Origin: Marivirga arenosa | GTDB lineage: Bacteria > Bacteroidota > Bacteroidia > Cytophagales > Cyclobacteriaceae | Direction of reading: 5' to 3' | Assembly (NCBI RefSeq): GCF_030503875.2 | Contig: NZ_CP129968.2 | Span: 62,001 to 126,000, forward strand | DNA: 64,000 nucleotides | Shown here: positions 1 to 8,487 of the stretch, piece after piece | Layout: every line of letters begins with the position of its first letter | Position numbering within the stretch: the first letter of the stretch is position 1 | Position numbers and translations under genes: made by a program | Notes under the pieces: generated by a model | Seen by the model: only the letters and a program-made list of their open reading frames with translations | Database searches by the model: none | What the model was told of the DNA's origin: nothing

Positions 1-85
1 TTATATGACAGCGGAAGTTGAAAAAATGTCTAAAAAGAAAATTACTGAACAATACGGTTACGAATATCCAAGCGAAGAAAAATGA
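1..85 (+). CDS. C-terminal end of a gene cut by the window edge
   Basis: An open frame enters from the left edge and gives the last 27 residues of a protein, ending YGYEYPSEEK before a TGA at 83-85. The stop overlaps the ATG of the next gene in the ATGA arrangement, so the two are probably co-transcribed and translationally coupled. The visible tail is hydrophilic and lysine/glutamate rich, with no motif that names a family. The product cannot be identified from this fragment. That it is a real gene rests on the open frame and the coupled junction. Confidence 0.6.
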   Translation, partial: YMTAEVEKMSKKKITEQYGYEYPSEEK

Positions 86-978
86 AAATTCTGCTAACAG
101 GCTCAAATGGATTATTAGGTCAAAAATTAGTTAAACTTATAACTGAGCAAACAGATCATCAACTGGTAGCTACTGCAAGAGGAAAAAACCGTTTACCAGC
201 AAGTGATCTATATCAATTTGAAAGTCTTGACATAACAGATAAAAATCATGTCTTAAACTGTATAAAAACTCATCAGCCAAATGTTGTCATTAATACAGCT
301 GCAATGACTAATGTGGATCAATGTGAAACAGAAAAGGAAGATTGTTGGCAACTAAATGTTACCGCTGTTGAGTATTTAATTGAAGCTTGTGAACAAAATA
401 ATTCATTCCTTTTACATTTATCTACTGATTTTATTTTTGATGGTGAGGATGGCCCGTATTCAGAAGAAGCTGAAGCTAATCCTGTGAGCTATTATGGTGA
501 AAGCAAATTGGCAGCAGAAAAATTAATTGAAGGAAGCAATATTGAGTGGGCTATAGCCAGAACTGTTTTAGTGTATGGTATAGCGCATGACATGAGTAGA
601 AGTAATATCATTTTATGGGTCAAAAAATCTCTTGAAGAGGGTAAAGAAATTCAAGTAGTAGATGACCAGTGGAGAACCCCAACACTCGCTGAAGATCTGG
701 CGCAAGGTTGCTTATTAATTGCTGAGCAAAAAGCTACTGGTATCTTTAACATTTCAGGTGATGATTTATTAACTCCATATGAAATGGCCATTGCCACGGC
801 TGAATTCTTTAAACTTCCTACGGACAGTATGACTAAAACAGATAGCACTAAGTTTAAGCAAACAGCTAAAAGACCTCCTAAAACTGGTTTTATTTTAGAT
901 AAGGCCAAAAACATTTTAGGTTATAAACCACATTCATTTAAAGACGGTATTGAAATTTTGGCTGACCAAATAAACTAG
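82..978 (+). CDS. RmlD-like NAD(P)-dependent sugar-nucleotide reductase (extended SDR)
   Basis: The product has 298 residues. It carries a Rossmann nucleotide-binding motif TGSNGLLG at residues 6-13, the NTAA strand signature at 71-74, an STD active-site segment at 114-116 and the SDR catalytic pair Y138 and K142 (YGESK). This order and length fit the RmlD/dTDP-4-dehydrorhamnose reductase family, which reduces the 4-keto sugar in the last step of dTDP-rhamnose synthesis in the cytoplasm. The other rml genes are not next to it, so the exact substrate is uncertain; related reductases act on other sugar nucleotides, and MAT2B-like relatives share the fold. The ATG overlaps the upstream stop, which suggests coupling to the truncated gene at the window edge. 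An AT-rich gap follows, with no strong terminator. Confidence 0.8.
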   Translation: MKILLTGSNGLLGQKLVKLITEQTDHQLVATARGKNRLPASDLYQFESLDITDKNHVLNCIKTHQPNVVINTAAMTNVDQCETEKEDCWQLNVTAVEYLIEACEQNNSFLLHLSTDFIFDGEDGPYSEEAEANPVSYYGESKLAAEKLIEGSNIEWAIARTVLVYGIAHDMSRSNIILWVKKSLEEGKEIQVVDDQWRTPTLAEDLAQGCLLIAEQKATGIFNISGDDLLTPYEMAIATAEFFKLPTDSMTKTDSTKFKQTAKRPPKTGFILDKAKNILGYKPHSFKDGIEILADQIN

Positions 979-1059
979 TGATTCCTTATTTTCTATTTTT
1001 AAAAAAATTAAGAATTTTTCGTTTACACCCTTTTATTTATCGAAATATTATGTGGCTTC

Positions 1060-1075
1060 ATGGAAAAATTTCCAT
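1060..1075. promoter_or_regulatory. Inverted repeat upstream of a small gene
   Basis: The two arms ATGGAAA and TTTCCAT are separated by two A residues, giving a near-perfect inverted repeat about 70 bases upstream of the 71-residue hypothetical gene. It could be an operator or a weak hairpin. No regulator is known to bind it and it may be chance in AT-rich DNA. Confidence 0.25.
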
Positions 1076-1146
1076 ATAAATATTACATCCTATAAACAAT
1101 CTCATTATACAAGGCTTATTAATATCAGTTTTAAAAATTGATACCT

Positions 1147-1362
1147 ATGCCAAAATTTACGATTGTTTTTAATGATGATTCAACAAAAGAAATAAAAGCA
1201 GAAAGTAAAAATGAGATGATTAAAAACTTCAGCATAGAAGATGCTACTGCATTTCAAGCTGATGTGAAAGAAATTAGGTGGGAAGAAGGAAATTTTTGTT
1301 GTATAGAAACCATTTCTAGTGGAAAAATTAGTAAAACACTAAGTGAACTAATGGAAAAATAA
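1147..1362 (+). CDS. Small hypothetical protein, 71 residues
   Basis: This is a compact soluble protein beginning MPKFTIVFND, rich in charged residues. It has a beta-strand-like start, a short helix-like stretch (NEMIKNFSIEDATAF) and a CC pair at the middle-to-end. I do not recognise the family. The open frame can be extended nine bases upstream to a TTG at 1138, but the ATG at 1147 gives a more natural N-terminus and is preferred. The gene stands alone between the RmlD-like gene and the VanW gene, with non-coding DNA on both sides and a small hairpin directly after the stop. No signal peptide or membrane segment is visible, so a cytoplasmic location is likely. Confidence 0.55.
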   Translation: MPKFTIVFNDDSTKEIKAESKNEMIKNFSIEDATAFQADVKEIRWEEGNFCCIETISSGKISKTLSELMEK

Positions 1363-1384
1363 AGGGAGATATTTTCACTCCCTT
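1362..1384 (+). terminator. Hairpin after the 71-residue gene, possible terminator
   Basis: Arms AAGGGAG (1362-1368) and CTCCCTT (1378-1384) form a 7-bp stem with a 9-base loop immediately after the stop codon. There is no T tract on the 3' side, so it may stabilise the mRNA rather than terminate strongly. Confidence 0.4.
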
Positions 1385-1730
1385 ACAACTAATATTCTAT
1401 TTTGGCTTTTGAAATTAATCATAAAATTTCGCTTAAGAGTCAGAAGTATTCCTAGTTCTTACCTCTATAAAAACATCCAATTATTAAATAATATATCATT
1501 ATTCTTTCTTGTTCAAAATAGTATAACTATTTCCATTCATAAAATATTGAATTACCACTGTTAATTAAGAGAACTCTAAATCCAATTATTCTCTTCTCTT
1601 AATAGGTTTTGAAGTAATTATCTGAATGGATCTTTTACAGAAATTTTAAAAAAACTTTATTATATTCACTATTATTTGAATACTTCAGATTTACTTCATA
1701 AAATACAGGCAGAATTACTTTTTTCAAGAA
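1385..1730. other. Non-coding AT-rich gap before the VanW gene
   Basis: No convincing coding frame is visible here on the plus strand. An open frame on the minus strand overlaps the start of the VanW gene and has no family features. A 9-bp inverted repeat (ATTAAGAGA at 1564-1572 with TCTCTTAAT at 1595-1603, loop 22 bases) lies mid-gap. The gap probably holds the VanW promoter, but I could not find a clean TAnnTTTG box. Confidence 0.5.
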
Positions 1731-2540
1731 ATGAATGTTCCTAAGCCCAAAATTCGCTCTCAACTTAGAAGAAAACTCGGAAAGGAGTTTTACATCATAA
1801 AGCGTAAATGGGATTGGATGAAAAAATCTCAGTCTTTTGCCAAAACCCAAATTCTGGAGCTCCTTCCAGAAGTAGTTTTTAGTCATAAATCTTTTTTGTT
1901 GCGGCCTTTGAAGGATGTGGATATGCAATTGCAAATCAATAAAATCACTAATTTGGAATTGGCAAATGAGCGAATTAGTAAAATCGTTATTCCTCCGGGT
2001 AAGACTTTTTCTTTTTGGTATTTAGTAGGCAAACCCAGCTCGGCCAAAGGCTACTTACCGGGATTAATATTGAACCAAGGAAGAATTGAATCAGGTGTTG
2101 GCGGGGGGCTATGCCAATTGGGCAATCTATTGTTTTGGATGATTATGCATTCTCCACTGGAAGTAACAGAGCGCTACCGACATGGCTTTGATGTATTTCC
2201 AGATGTAAACAGAAAAATACCCTTTGGAGCAGGAGCTACCTTGGCCTATAATTACATCGATTTTCAATTTAAAAATACAACTGATATTACTTTTCAATTA
2301 GAATTATATCTTACAAAAGAATACCTAAATGGCAATTTAAGGGCGGACAAGCCCCTTCAATACAATTACGAATTAATTGAGGCTGATCATCTTATCAAAC
2401 ACCAAAGCTGGGGCGGATATACACGGCATAATCGATTGGTAAAAAAAGTGATAGATAAAGAAAACAATGAGTTAGTAGAAGAAGATGTAAAAATAGAGAA
2501 TAATGCCATTATGATGTATGAGCCTTTTCTTGAAGATTAA
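1731..2540 (+). CDS. VanW family protein
   Basis: The product has 269 residues. The family signature runs from about residue 122 to 153: GVGGGLCQLGN followed by the hydrophobic LFWMIMHSPLEV and the ERYRHGFD block, as in VanW/YoaR-like proteins. The N-terminal 60 residues are basic, with no signal peptide. VanW is the accessory gene of vanB-type glycopeptide-resistance clusters and its biochemical role is unknown; many Bacteroidota carry VanW homologues outside any resistance cluster. Here the gene converges on a membrane-protein/VanX-like operon and overlaps the first by 4 bp. Being next to a D-Ala-D-Ala dipeptidase is suggestive of a cell-wall link, but no VanA/B-type ligase or VanH dehydrogenase is present, so I do not infer resistance. 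Confidence 0.85.
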   Translation: MNVPKPKIRSQLRRKLGKEFYIIKRKWDWMKKSQSFAKTQILELLPEVVFSHKSFLLRPLKDVDMQLQINKITNLELANERISKIVIPPGKTFSFWYLVGKPSSAKGYLPGLILNQGRIESGVGGGLCQLGNLLFWMIMHSPLEVTERYRHGFDVFPDVNRKIPFGAGATLAYNYIDFQFKNTTDITFQLELYLTKEYLNGNLRADKPLQYNYELIEADHLIKHQSWGGYTRHNRLVKKVIDKENNELVEEDVKIENNAIMMYEPFLED

Positions 2541-3988
2541 TTTTTCAATAGATAGGCGGGCCTAACCTCATGTGGATTTTTCCAATTTTGGTGTAACTCA
2601 TACAATGCTACACTTTCATGTTTTTTTAGATTAGCAAGAAATATTTGCCAATCAGACTCTTTCATGTAATAGTAATTCACTGCCAATTGGTAAGGTGTAT
2701 TATGAAGATAATATTCATATAAACGGTCAAAAGGCAAGTAAGCAATGCGATAAAGCTTATCAGCTTCTACTTCATATTCCACCTGCCATGGAAGCACATC
2801 CACCTGGGTATGATAAGTTATTATTTCGGCCAATGATTTATGGCCAATTATGAGTTCTGCCTTGCTATTTTTCATCCAATAAGACTCCAATTTTTGTATC
2901 ATTTTTGAATAGGTCTTATAATCCGGATCATGCTTTTCTGGCGCATAGGTTTTCCAGCTAAAAAAAGAAAAAATCATGAAAATGAATGTCAGGCTTCTAA
3001 TCAGCCGTGAATTAAGATTCAGGTTTTTAAAAGATACCAAGAACAACAATGGAAGCAGTAGAAGACCAGCATGAAAAAGTCTGTAAGGAATATTGTCGGA
3101 GGTCATTTGATAAAAAGGAAACCAAAGGATAATGAATAAAGCTATTATCACAAATTGGAAAGAAGATATGCTTTGATTTTTTATTAGCTGTTTGAAGAGC
3201 CTTCCGATTATATAAATGACAAGCATGATACTCATAATCATTTCCATTCTCCACCAGTTGGAGATTTTTTCGGTTTTGAACAAGTGAAAAAATGATAAAT
3301 GAGGTAATTGCAATTGATTACTTAATAATGAATTAAAGCGCTCAAAATCATAAAAAGAAATTAAGCCAGGCACAAAATGAACAATACTCAGGCTCAATAA
3401 GCCTAAAGTGACTATCCCAATCTTGAGTCTTATATTAATTTTTTTGTTGAAAATCCATAATGCTACAGTGATTAATCCCAAAACGGCTACCATCCTATGG
3501 GCAAAAAAACTCACTATCAATAAGGCAATAACGAAAAACCAAGACTTCTTAACTAGGGTCGTTAAAAGCAAAACATAAACGATGATCCCCAATAGATTCT
3601 TGGGCCATTGAGAAGCAAAATAGGTGAGCTCGGGGCTGAAAAGGAGATAGGCTAGTAGGAAGATAATGTACTCAAAACGAACTTTTAATTGAACGGTCAA
3701 TAGAGAAAAGGCATACATGAACAAAGCCGTCAAGCTTGCGGATAAAAATTTAACGGCAGTAACGGAGTCTGAGAAAAACCAATCAACTAATATAAGGGTT
3801 GGATAAAATAGATTCCATTCCGAAGAGTGCATTTGTCCTGTGCCTTGCAGAGATGCTAATTGAATTAAATAATAGTAGGTGTCCCAACCATTTGCAAAAT
3901 CTGTTTGTTGGAGCGATAACCATCTGAATACAAATCCCGCAATTAGAAAACAAAATACAATAAATCTTTTACCAAGCGATTTATTCAT
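2537..3988 (-). CDS. Polytopic membrane protein, GT-C glycosyltransferase-like
   Basis: The 483-residue product has roughly ten to twelve hydrophobic segments. An early extracytoplasmic loop contains NGWDTYYYLIQLASL, which resembles the acidic loop after TM1 of GT-C enzymes (ArnT/PMT type, using lipid-linked sugar donors). A soluble C-terminal domain of about 120 residues follows the last membrane segment. Donor and acceptor cannot be told, and a non-enzymatic membrane protein is possible. The ATG lies 8 bp inside the VanX-like gene, so the two are almost certainly co-expressed, and the 3' end overlaps the convergent VanW gene by 4 bp. Function at the cell envelope is likely: its operon partners are two lipoproteins, one of them a peptidoglycan-precursor dipeptidase. 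Confidence 0.6.
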   Translation of the reverse strand: MNKSLGKRFIVFCFLIAGFVFRWLSLQQTDFANGWDTYYYLIQLASLQGTGQMHSSEWNLFYPTLILVDWFFSDSVTAVKFLSASLTALFMYAFSLLTVQLKVRFEYIIFLLAYLLFSPELTYFASQWPKNLLGIIVYVLLLTTLVKKSWFFVIALLIVSFFAHRMVAVLGLITVALWIFNKKINIRLKIGIVTLGLLSLSIVHFVPGLISFYDFERFNSLLSNQLQLPHLSFFHLFKTEKISNWWRMEMIMSIMLVIYIIGRLFKQLIKNQSISSFQFVIIALFIILWFPFYQMTSDNIPYRLFHAGLLLLPLLFLVSFKNLNLNSRLIRSLTFIFMIFSFFSWKTYAPEKHDPDYKTYSKMIQKLESYWMKNSKAELIIGHKSLAEIITYHTQVDVLPWQVEYEVEADKLYRIAYLPFDRLYEYYLHNTPYQLAVNYYYMKESDWQIFLANLKKHESVALYELHQNWKNPHEVRPAYLLKN

Positions 3989-4694
3989 TGCAAAGCGCTT
4001 GATTTGAAATAGGATAAACTTCTCCTATATAGCTAAAATGCCACCATTCTGTTCTAATTCCTTTGAAGCCATGCTTTTCCATAATCGTTCGGAGCAACCT
4101 CCTGTTTTCCTGAACCTGGTCTGCTAGCTGATCGTATTCATAATGTGCTTCTTTTCCAAAATAATCAAAGTCAGTGCCCATCTTCAATTCCTCCTTGGTT
4201 GAGATATTAACTAATGTAATGTCAACTGCATCCCCTCTATTGTGGATAGATCCGCTCTTCGGATTGGCTACATATCTACCATCTGGCATTACTTCCCACA
4301 TTTTGTATTGTACTGCTCTTGGTCTAAAGCAATCGTAAAATTGAATCTGATAACCATTTTTAATAAAATCACGATTGGCCTTAATTAAAGCCCTTACTGT
4401 TCGTGCTCTAAGCCAACAATTATCACAGTCATATACTTTTTTCCCTAAGAAATTATTGGCTGTTGCATAGCGCATATCATATTGAAATGAATCACTCACC
4501 TCGCGCAAATTAACAAATGCCGAGTCAGCCAATTCTTCCATAGCTATAAGGGTTTGAACTTTATAAGTTGCAGCACTTTCTTCTTGTTGAACCGAAATAT
4601 GCTGATTATCAGTAGTTTTTTCATTTTTCTTTTCTTGATGACAGCTCAGCAAGAATAAAGCAGAACTAAATAGTATGGTAATGATTTTATTCAT
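3981..4694 (-). CDS. VanX-like D-alanyl-D-alanine dipeptidase lipoprotein (peptidase M15D)
   Basis: With the ATG at 4694 the product is 237 residues, starting MNKIITILFSSALFLLSC, a lipoprotein signal with the lipobox cysteine at residue 18. A longer TTG-initiated frame to 4742 would destroy this signal and is rejected. The zinc-site pattern is complete: S-x-H-x(6)-D (H151, D158) and EWWH (E216, H219), with the FRP arginine (R124) that stabilises the transition state. H and D are 7 apart and E and H are 3 apart, as in VanX/DdpX. These enzymes cleave free D-Ala-D-Ala. A lipid anchor puts the activity outside the cytoplasm, so recycling or nutritional use of released dipeptide is likelier than glycopeptide resistance. 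The start overlaps the upstream lipoprotein gene by 8 bp. Confidence 0.85.
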   Translation of the reverse strand: MNKIITILFSSALFLLSCHQEKKNEKTTDNQHISVQQEESAATYKVQTLIAMEELADSAFVNLREVSDSFQYDMRYATANNFLGKKVYDCDNCWLRARTVRALIKANRDFIKNGYQIQFYDCFRPRAVQYKMWEVMPDGRYVANPKSGSIHNRGDAVDITLVNISTKEELKMGTDFDYFGKEAHYEYDQLADQVQENRRLLRTIMEKHGFKGIRTEWWHFSYIGEVYPISNQALCNE

Positions 4695-6234
4695 TTGACT
4701 CATGTACAATTTCATGGTTTTGAATGAACTTTTCTCCCTCAATCTTATCTTTCGTAAAAGTCACAAAATCCTGAAATATTTGTATGTAGGAATCCTCTGA
4801 TGATCCTGCATAATAATCGATGGTTCTGGAAATGTTCATTAACTTTCCAAACACCCTTATTACTGCTTTGTTAGGCCCTAATTCCTTTATTTCCCAATTG
4901 CCATCTGAGATAGTTTCTTTTAATACTTCATCTCCTTCCCTTTCCTTATAGTAGGAAACAAATGTATAGTCGGATCTGAGAATGAAAGTGCTACTGTAGC
5001 CATCCATTTCCCCATACCAATAATCAACCGCATTGTCCAAGTAATTTTGGAGTACAGTATTTTTAGACTTTTCAATCAATTCCTTTTTCAAAGTCTCTTG
5101 CGCTTTATTCGAAATCACCATTAATTTGTCCCCTTGTAAAAACTTCAGCTCGCTGATTACCAAATCTTCATAAGCAGTACCTTTGTAACCACTATTAATG
5201 GTCAATGTGATGTTTTTACCATTTAGAGGTTGTTGTAAATCAATGTACTGCTCATCCATTTTATCTTTCACTTTAAGGATATTTTCATTACCATTCTCGT
5301 CTTCAATTTTTAATTCCTTCACTCTTGCATTTGCATAAAAATGGCTTTCAGAACGCTGAAATCCATTATTGATTAAAACCCCTGTTATTTCAGTTTCTGA
5401 GTCAAGTTTTACATTTATCGTTTCACCAATTCCTAAGCCAGGAGCCTCTTCTACCCAAGCAAATTCTTTGTGAGAATCCATTAGGTTTTGTACTCCATAG
5501 GCTTCTTTTGGTAAAAGTGTAGAGCTGGCAGTAAAACTTCCTGAGAGTAGCTGCGGAGCTTTTAAATTTAATCTGTTGCCAGCATGCATCATTTCAATTT
5601 CTGATATTGCAACTGATTTATTTTTATCGAAAAATGTAGTTCTCATGTATTCTCCATCGAATTTCTCGGTTCTGCTAATATCTGATAGACGCTCAAATTT
5701 AATATACAGGGAAAGAATATTTTCAGCTTCTAATTCGATGAATTCGTTTTTTAAATTATGAATCCCTTCTTTACTTCCGTTAGTGTAGATTTCTACTGTC
5801 TCTATCTGCGCGTAATTTACTCCACTCTTTTGATTGATTTTGATGAAATTAATTGCTGTCGGTTCTTTAAAATAAAGCATGATGCCTTCATTAGGTCCAG
5901 CACCCTTCATGCTTTCCCAAAAGGTGGTTTTATCTCCATCAAATAGGTTCGCATAGGAATATTTAGTGTGAGGCATTTTTGTAGAGGTTACATAAACGCC
6001 TTTCAATTTTGCATCAGTGGTCTTAGTATTCTGTGGAGCATTGAATGGTGAAGATTTATCGGTTTCGCTTATTGCCGCGGCTTCTTCTTCTATCTGTTCA
6101 GCAGCTTCCATCACTTCTTCCGTTTCAGTCGTACCTTCATTTTGTTCGTTGGAATTGCTTGAAGAGTTACAAGAATAAAAATAGGTGCTAAAAACAACCA
6201 TTATAAATGCTAAATAAAAAGGATTGAGCTTCAT
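4687..6234 (-). CDS. Lipoprotein with discoidin/NADase-type glycan-binding repeats
   Basis: The 515-residue protein begins with a lipoprotein signal whose lipobox ends at C22 (FYSC), followed by a Ser/Asn/Glu-rich linker to about residue 75. Two jelly-roll-like segments follow. The first has LFDGDKTTFWESMKGAG and a YFKEP...INFIKI strand pair (about 95-215); the second has LMDSHKEFAWVEEAPGLG (about 245-360). The pattern of D, W and G around the variable loops is that of F5/8-type C (discoidin) and NADase-type glycan-binding domains. The last 120 residues look like a beta-rich lipocalin-like readout domain (SDGNWEI). It heads a three-gene overlapped operon with the D-Ala-D-Ala dipeptidase and the GT-C-like protein. 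Binding of glycan is inferred, not shown. Confidence 0.65.
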   Translation of the reverse strand: MKLNPFYLAFIMVVFSTYFYSCNSSSNSNEQNEGTTETEEVMEAAEQIEEEAAAISETDKSSPFNAPQNTKTTDAKLKGVYVTSTKMPHTKYSYANLFDGDKTTFWESMKGAGPNEGIMLYFKEPTAINFIKINQKSGVNYAQIETVEIYTNGSKEGIHNLKNEFIELEAENILSLYIKFERLSDISRTEKFDGEYMRTTFFDKNKSVAISEIEMMHAGNRLNLKAPQLLSGSFTASSTLLPKEAYGVQNLMDSHKEFAWVEEAPGLGIGETINVKLDSETEITGVLINNGFQRSESHFYANARVKELKIEDENGNENILKVKDKMDEQYIDLQQPLNGKNITLTINSGYKGTAYEDLVISELKFLQGDKLMVISNKAQETLKKELIEKSKNTVLQNYLDNAVDYWYGEMDGYSSTFILRSDYTFVSYYKEREGDEVLKETISDGNWEIKELGPNKAVIRVFGKLMNISRTIDYYAGSSEDSYIQIFQDFVTFTKDKIEGEKFIQNHEIVHESNE

Positions 6235-6394
6235 GATATTGATGTTAAGGTGATGGAAAAGGTTTCATTTAAATAATTAAAACTAAGTAATAAGAGGTAT
6301 CGGTGTTATTTTCTCTAAGCTTTGATCAACTTGAAAAGCATTAATAAATTAATTTCTTAAAAATATGGCGTTAATACAATTAATTCCTTTATAA

Positions 6395-7603
6395 TTACTC
6401 CCCATCAACAAATCCTTGTAAATATTTATAATTATCATTCAATTGTCCATTCTCTGCAATTGTAGCATTTTTGATAACTTGTTGGGTATCTCCCTCAAGT
6501 AAGTGCGGAAGAACGTTTTCAATTAGCTCATTTCCAAAACTTTCAGACGCATCTCTAGGGAGTTCACATGGTAAATTATCAACCGCCATAACGGTAATGT
6601 TGCTCTCTACACTAAATTCAGGCTCTATTGTATCAGTATTAGGATTATAATCATATACTGGGTCATCTATAGTAGCCGGCTTTTTTGTACTTGGAATAGA
6701 GCCTTCTATGTCACAAGTGATATCTCCAATTATTCTAATTTTAAACTCCGGACGCATGGCATCCTCCTTTGTAAAAAGCATAGGAGCTCGAGGATCCCAA
6801 AAAGCACCAGCAATTAAAACATCCGCCACTTTAGCATATTTCATAAAATCGCCCTCATATAAGCCTGGATTTTCATGGAATTCGTTTCTATTATAAGGGC
6901 TTCCATCTCTCTTAACATGGTAAGTATGACTATTTAACTGAGCAAAAACAGGCCTGTCAAATCGTTCATTTAAAAACTCGTAAGGAGTAACTTGAAGTAT
7001 ATCCATTCCATACATTACCTCCATTGCTCCCTTTGCCACTCTACCCCCACCTGTTATCGCAATCTTAATAGAAGGTAATTTAACTTTTTCATATTCCGAT
7101 TTCATATCATCAAGATCGAAACATTCATTTGCTCTCCTTAAATTGAATAGGTTATATCGTTTTCCAAAAGTCCATATGGTATTATATGCTCCTACTATTC
7201 CTGCAAATCTTCCAAAAGCAACTATTCTTTGATTAGTTTTTGGGTCTAATAAACATTCATAGTCAACTAGCTTTATTTTCTTTTCAAGAATGGTTTGTAA
7301 AAGTTCTCTATTATACTCTTGCTCTTTTATAGTATGTGAAAAAAAGAAATACGTTTTTCCTTCAATAAGTTTTTCGGTAGGAACTTCTTTTACTCCTAAA
7401 AGGATATCACAATCGCTTATATCTTCTACTACTGCAATACCATGTTGTAGATATTCCTCAGCTTGAAAAATCCTAACCTCACTTTTCTGAACTTTTACGT
7501 CAACATTAAACTTATTGGCAACTTCTTGACATTGAGCAGGCGTTAGTGGTGAGCGTTTATCAACCGGTATTTTATCCTCTCGAATGATTCCTAATTTCAG
7601 CAT
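6395..7603 (-). CDS. Lysine-2-oxoglutarate reductase / saccharopine dehydrogenase (LYS1)-like enzyme
   Basis: The 402 residues match the AlaDh/PNT-type fold. The N-terminal domain has RSPLTPAQ at 18-25, K72 in GVKEVP and H90 in FFFSHT, equivalent to the catalytic Lys/His pair of saccharopine dehydrogenases. IVAFGRFAGIVGAYN at 127-141 resembles the LKR domain of animal AASS, and GGGRVAKGAME at 185-195 is the dinucleotide loop. The family forms or cleaves saccharopine from lysine and 2-oxoglutarate with NAD(P)H. There is no fused or adjacent saccharopine dehydrogenase domain, so the pathway is incomplete in this window. Alanine dehydrogenase is a less likely reading because the K/H context is of the LYS1/LKR type. 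The gene is monocistronic-looking, with a 75-base gap to the deoxynucleoside kinase gene. Confidence 0.7.
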   Translation of the reverse strand: MLKLGIIREDKIPVDKRSPLTPAQCQEVANKFNVDVKVQKSEVRIFQAEEYLQHGIAVVEDISDCDILLGVKEVPTEKLIEGKTYFFFSHTIKEQEYNRELLQTILEKKIKLVDYECLLDPKTNQRIVAFGRFAGIVGAYNTIWTFGKRYNLFNLRRANECFDLDDMKSEYEKVKLPSIKIAITGGGRVAKGAMEVMYGMDILQVTPYEFLNERFDRPVFAQLNSHTYHVKRDGSPYNRNEFHENPGLYEGDFMKYAKVADVLIAGAFWDPRAPMLFTKEDAMRPEFKIRIIGDITCDIEGSIPSTKKPATIDDPVYDYNPNTDTIEPEFSVESNITVMAVDNLPCELPRDASESFGNELIENVLPHLLEGDTQQVIKNATIAENGQLNDNYKYLQGFVDGE

Positions 7604-7678
7604 AAATAATGTTAATTCTTACAATTGGATTAAATCCTAAAGTTATTAAAATTAATTATGCTGAAGAATTAATAGGGA

Positions 7679-8314
7679 TTAATGTTGAGAAAATAAACCG
7701 TGAACTTCAGTATCAATTTTACTCACGATTAAAGCAAAATCCTCTACATTATTTAAATAATCTAGCTGATTAACGTCTATAATTATAAGCTTGCCTTTAT
7801 CGTAATTTTTCACCCAAGCTTCGTAATGTTTGTTAAGATTTTTTAGGTATTCGATTCGGATTGTTTCCTCGTATTCTCTACCTCTTTTTTCTATTTGCCC
7901 AACTAGCTTAGGAATGTCAGCTCTTAAATAAATTAGTAAATCTGGAGGAGTAATTACAGGAGACATAGAATGGAAAAGCTCCAGGTAATTATGATAATCT
8001 CGATCCGACATATTACCTGATTCATGAAGATTTTTAGCAAATACATGGCAATCCTCATAAATAGATCTGTCCTGAACTACTGTATGATCACTTTTCCTAA
8101 TTCTTTTAACCTGATTCAGTCTGCTATTCAAAAAATAAACCTGTAAGTGAAAAGCCCATTGCTTCATATCATCATAAAAATCCACCAAATATGGATTCTC
8201 CTCTACTGCTTCAAATTCAGTTTTCCACCCATAATGATGTGATAACTTTTTTGCTAAAGTAGTTTTACCCGCACCTATATTTCCCGCTATTGCAATATGC
8301 TTTAGTTCCTTCAT
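7679..8314 (-). CDS. Deoxynucleoside kinase
   Basis: The 211-residue cytoplasmic protein has a P-loop GNIGAGKTTL at residues 11-20 and the family's DRSIYED motif in the middle. A basic RGREYEE segment with the LID-type arginines follows. This is the dNK/dCK/dGK family, which phosphorylates deoxyadenosine, deoxyguanosine or related deoxynucleosides with ATP in nucleotide salvage. Bacterial members are often annotated as deoxyadenosine or deoxyguanosine kinase; substrate choice cannot be read from the sequence here. The length is normal for the family. A -7-like box lies about 20 bases upstream of the ATG, suggesting its own promoter. Confidence 0.85.
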   Translation of the reverse strand: MKELKHIAIAGNIGAGKTTLAKKLSHHYGWKTEFEAVEENPYLVDFYDDMKQWAFHLQVYFLNSRLNQVKRIRKSDHTVVQDRSIYEDCHVFAKNLHESGNMSDRDYHNYLELFHSMSPVITPPDLLIYLRADIPKLVGQIEKRGREYEETIRIEYLKNLNKHYEAWVKNYDKGKLIIIDVNQLDYLNNVEDFALIVSKIDTEVHGLFSQH

Positions 8315-8333
8315 TCTTATTTTTATCTGGGCA

Positions 8334-8341
8334 CAAAATTA
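8334..8341 (-). promoter_or_regulatory. Candidate -7 box for the deoxynucleoside kinase gene
   Basis: On the minus strand the sequence reads TAATTTTG, a match to the Bacteroidota -7 consensus TAnnTTTG, 19 bases upstream of the ATG at 8314. No clear -33 TTTG is seen at the expected spacing. Confidence 0.35.
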
Positions 8342-8487
8342 TAAAATCTATAGTTTTTACATCCTATATTTTTCTTATATAATCTTATAATTTTAAAGGT
8401 TGGTCGTATTATGTATAACAAATAAAATTTATTGTCAAATCTGAATCAGTCTGATTATACAATATTCATGACTTCAGCTACTAAACT

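Noticed and set aside
1635..1934. Minus-strand open frame over the VanW gene start
   Set aside because: It overlaps a clear VanW gene and the non-coding gap, with no recognisable feature in its translation.
4694..4742. TTG-initiated N-terminal extension of the VanX-like gene
   Set aside because: It would put 16 polar residues before a clear lipoprotein signal; the ATG at 4694 fits the lipobox distance.
1731..6234. A vancomycin-resistance cluster (VanW plus VanX)
   Set aside because: No D-Ala-D-Lac or D-Ser ligase, no VanH, no VanRS pair and no resistance-type order; the VanX-like protein is lipid-anchored outside the cytoplasm.
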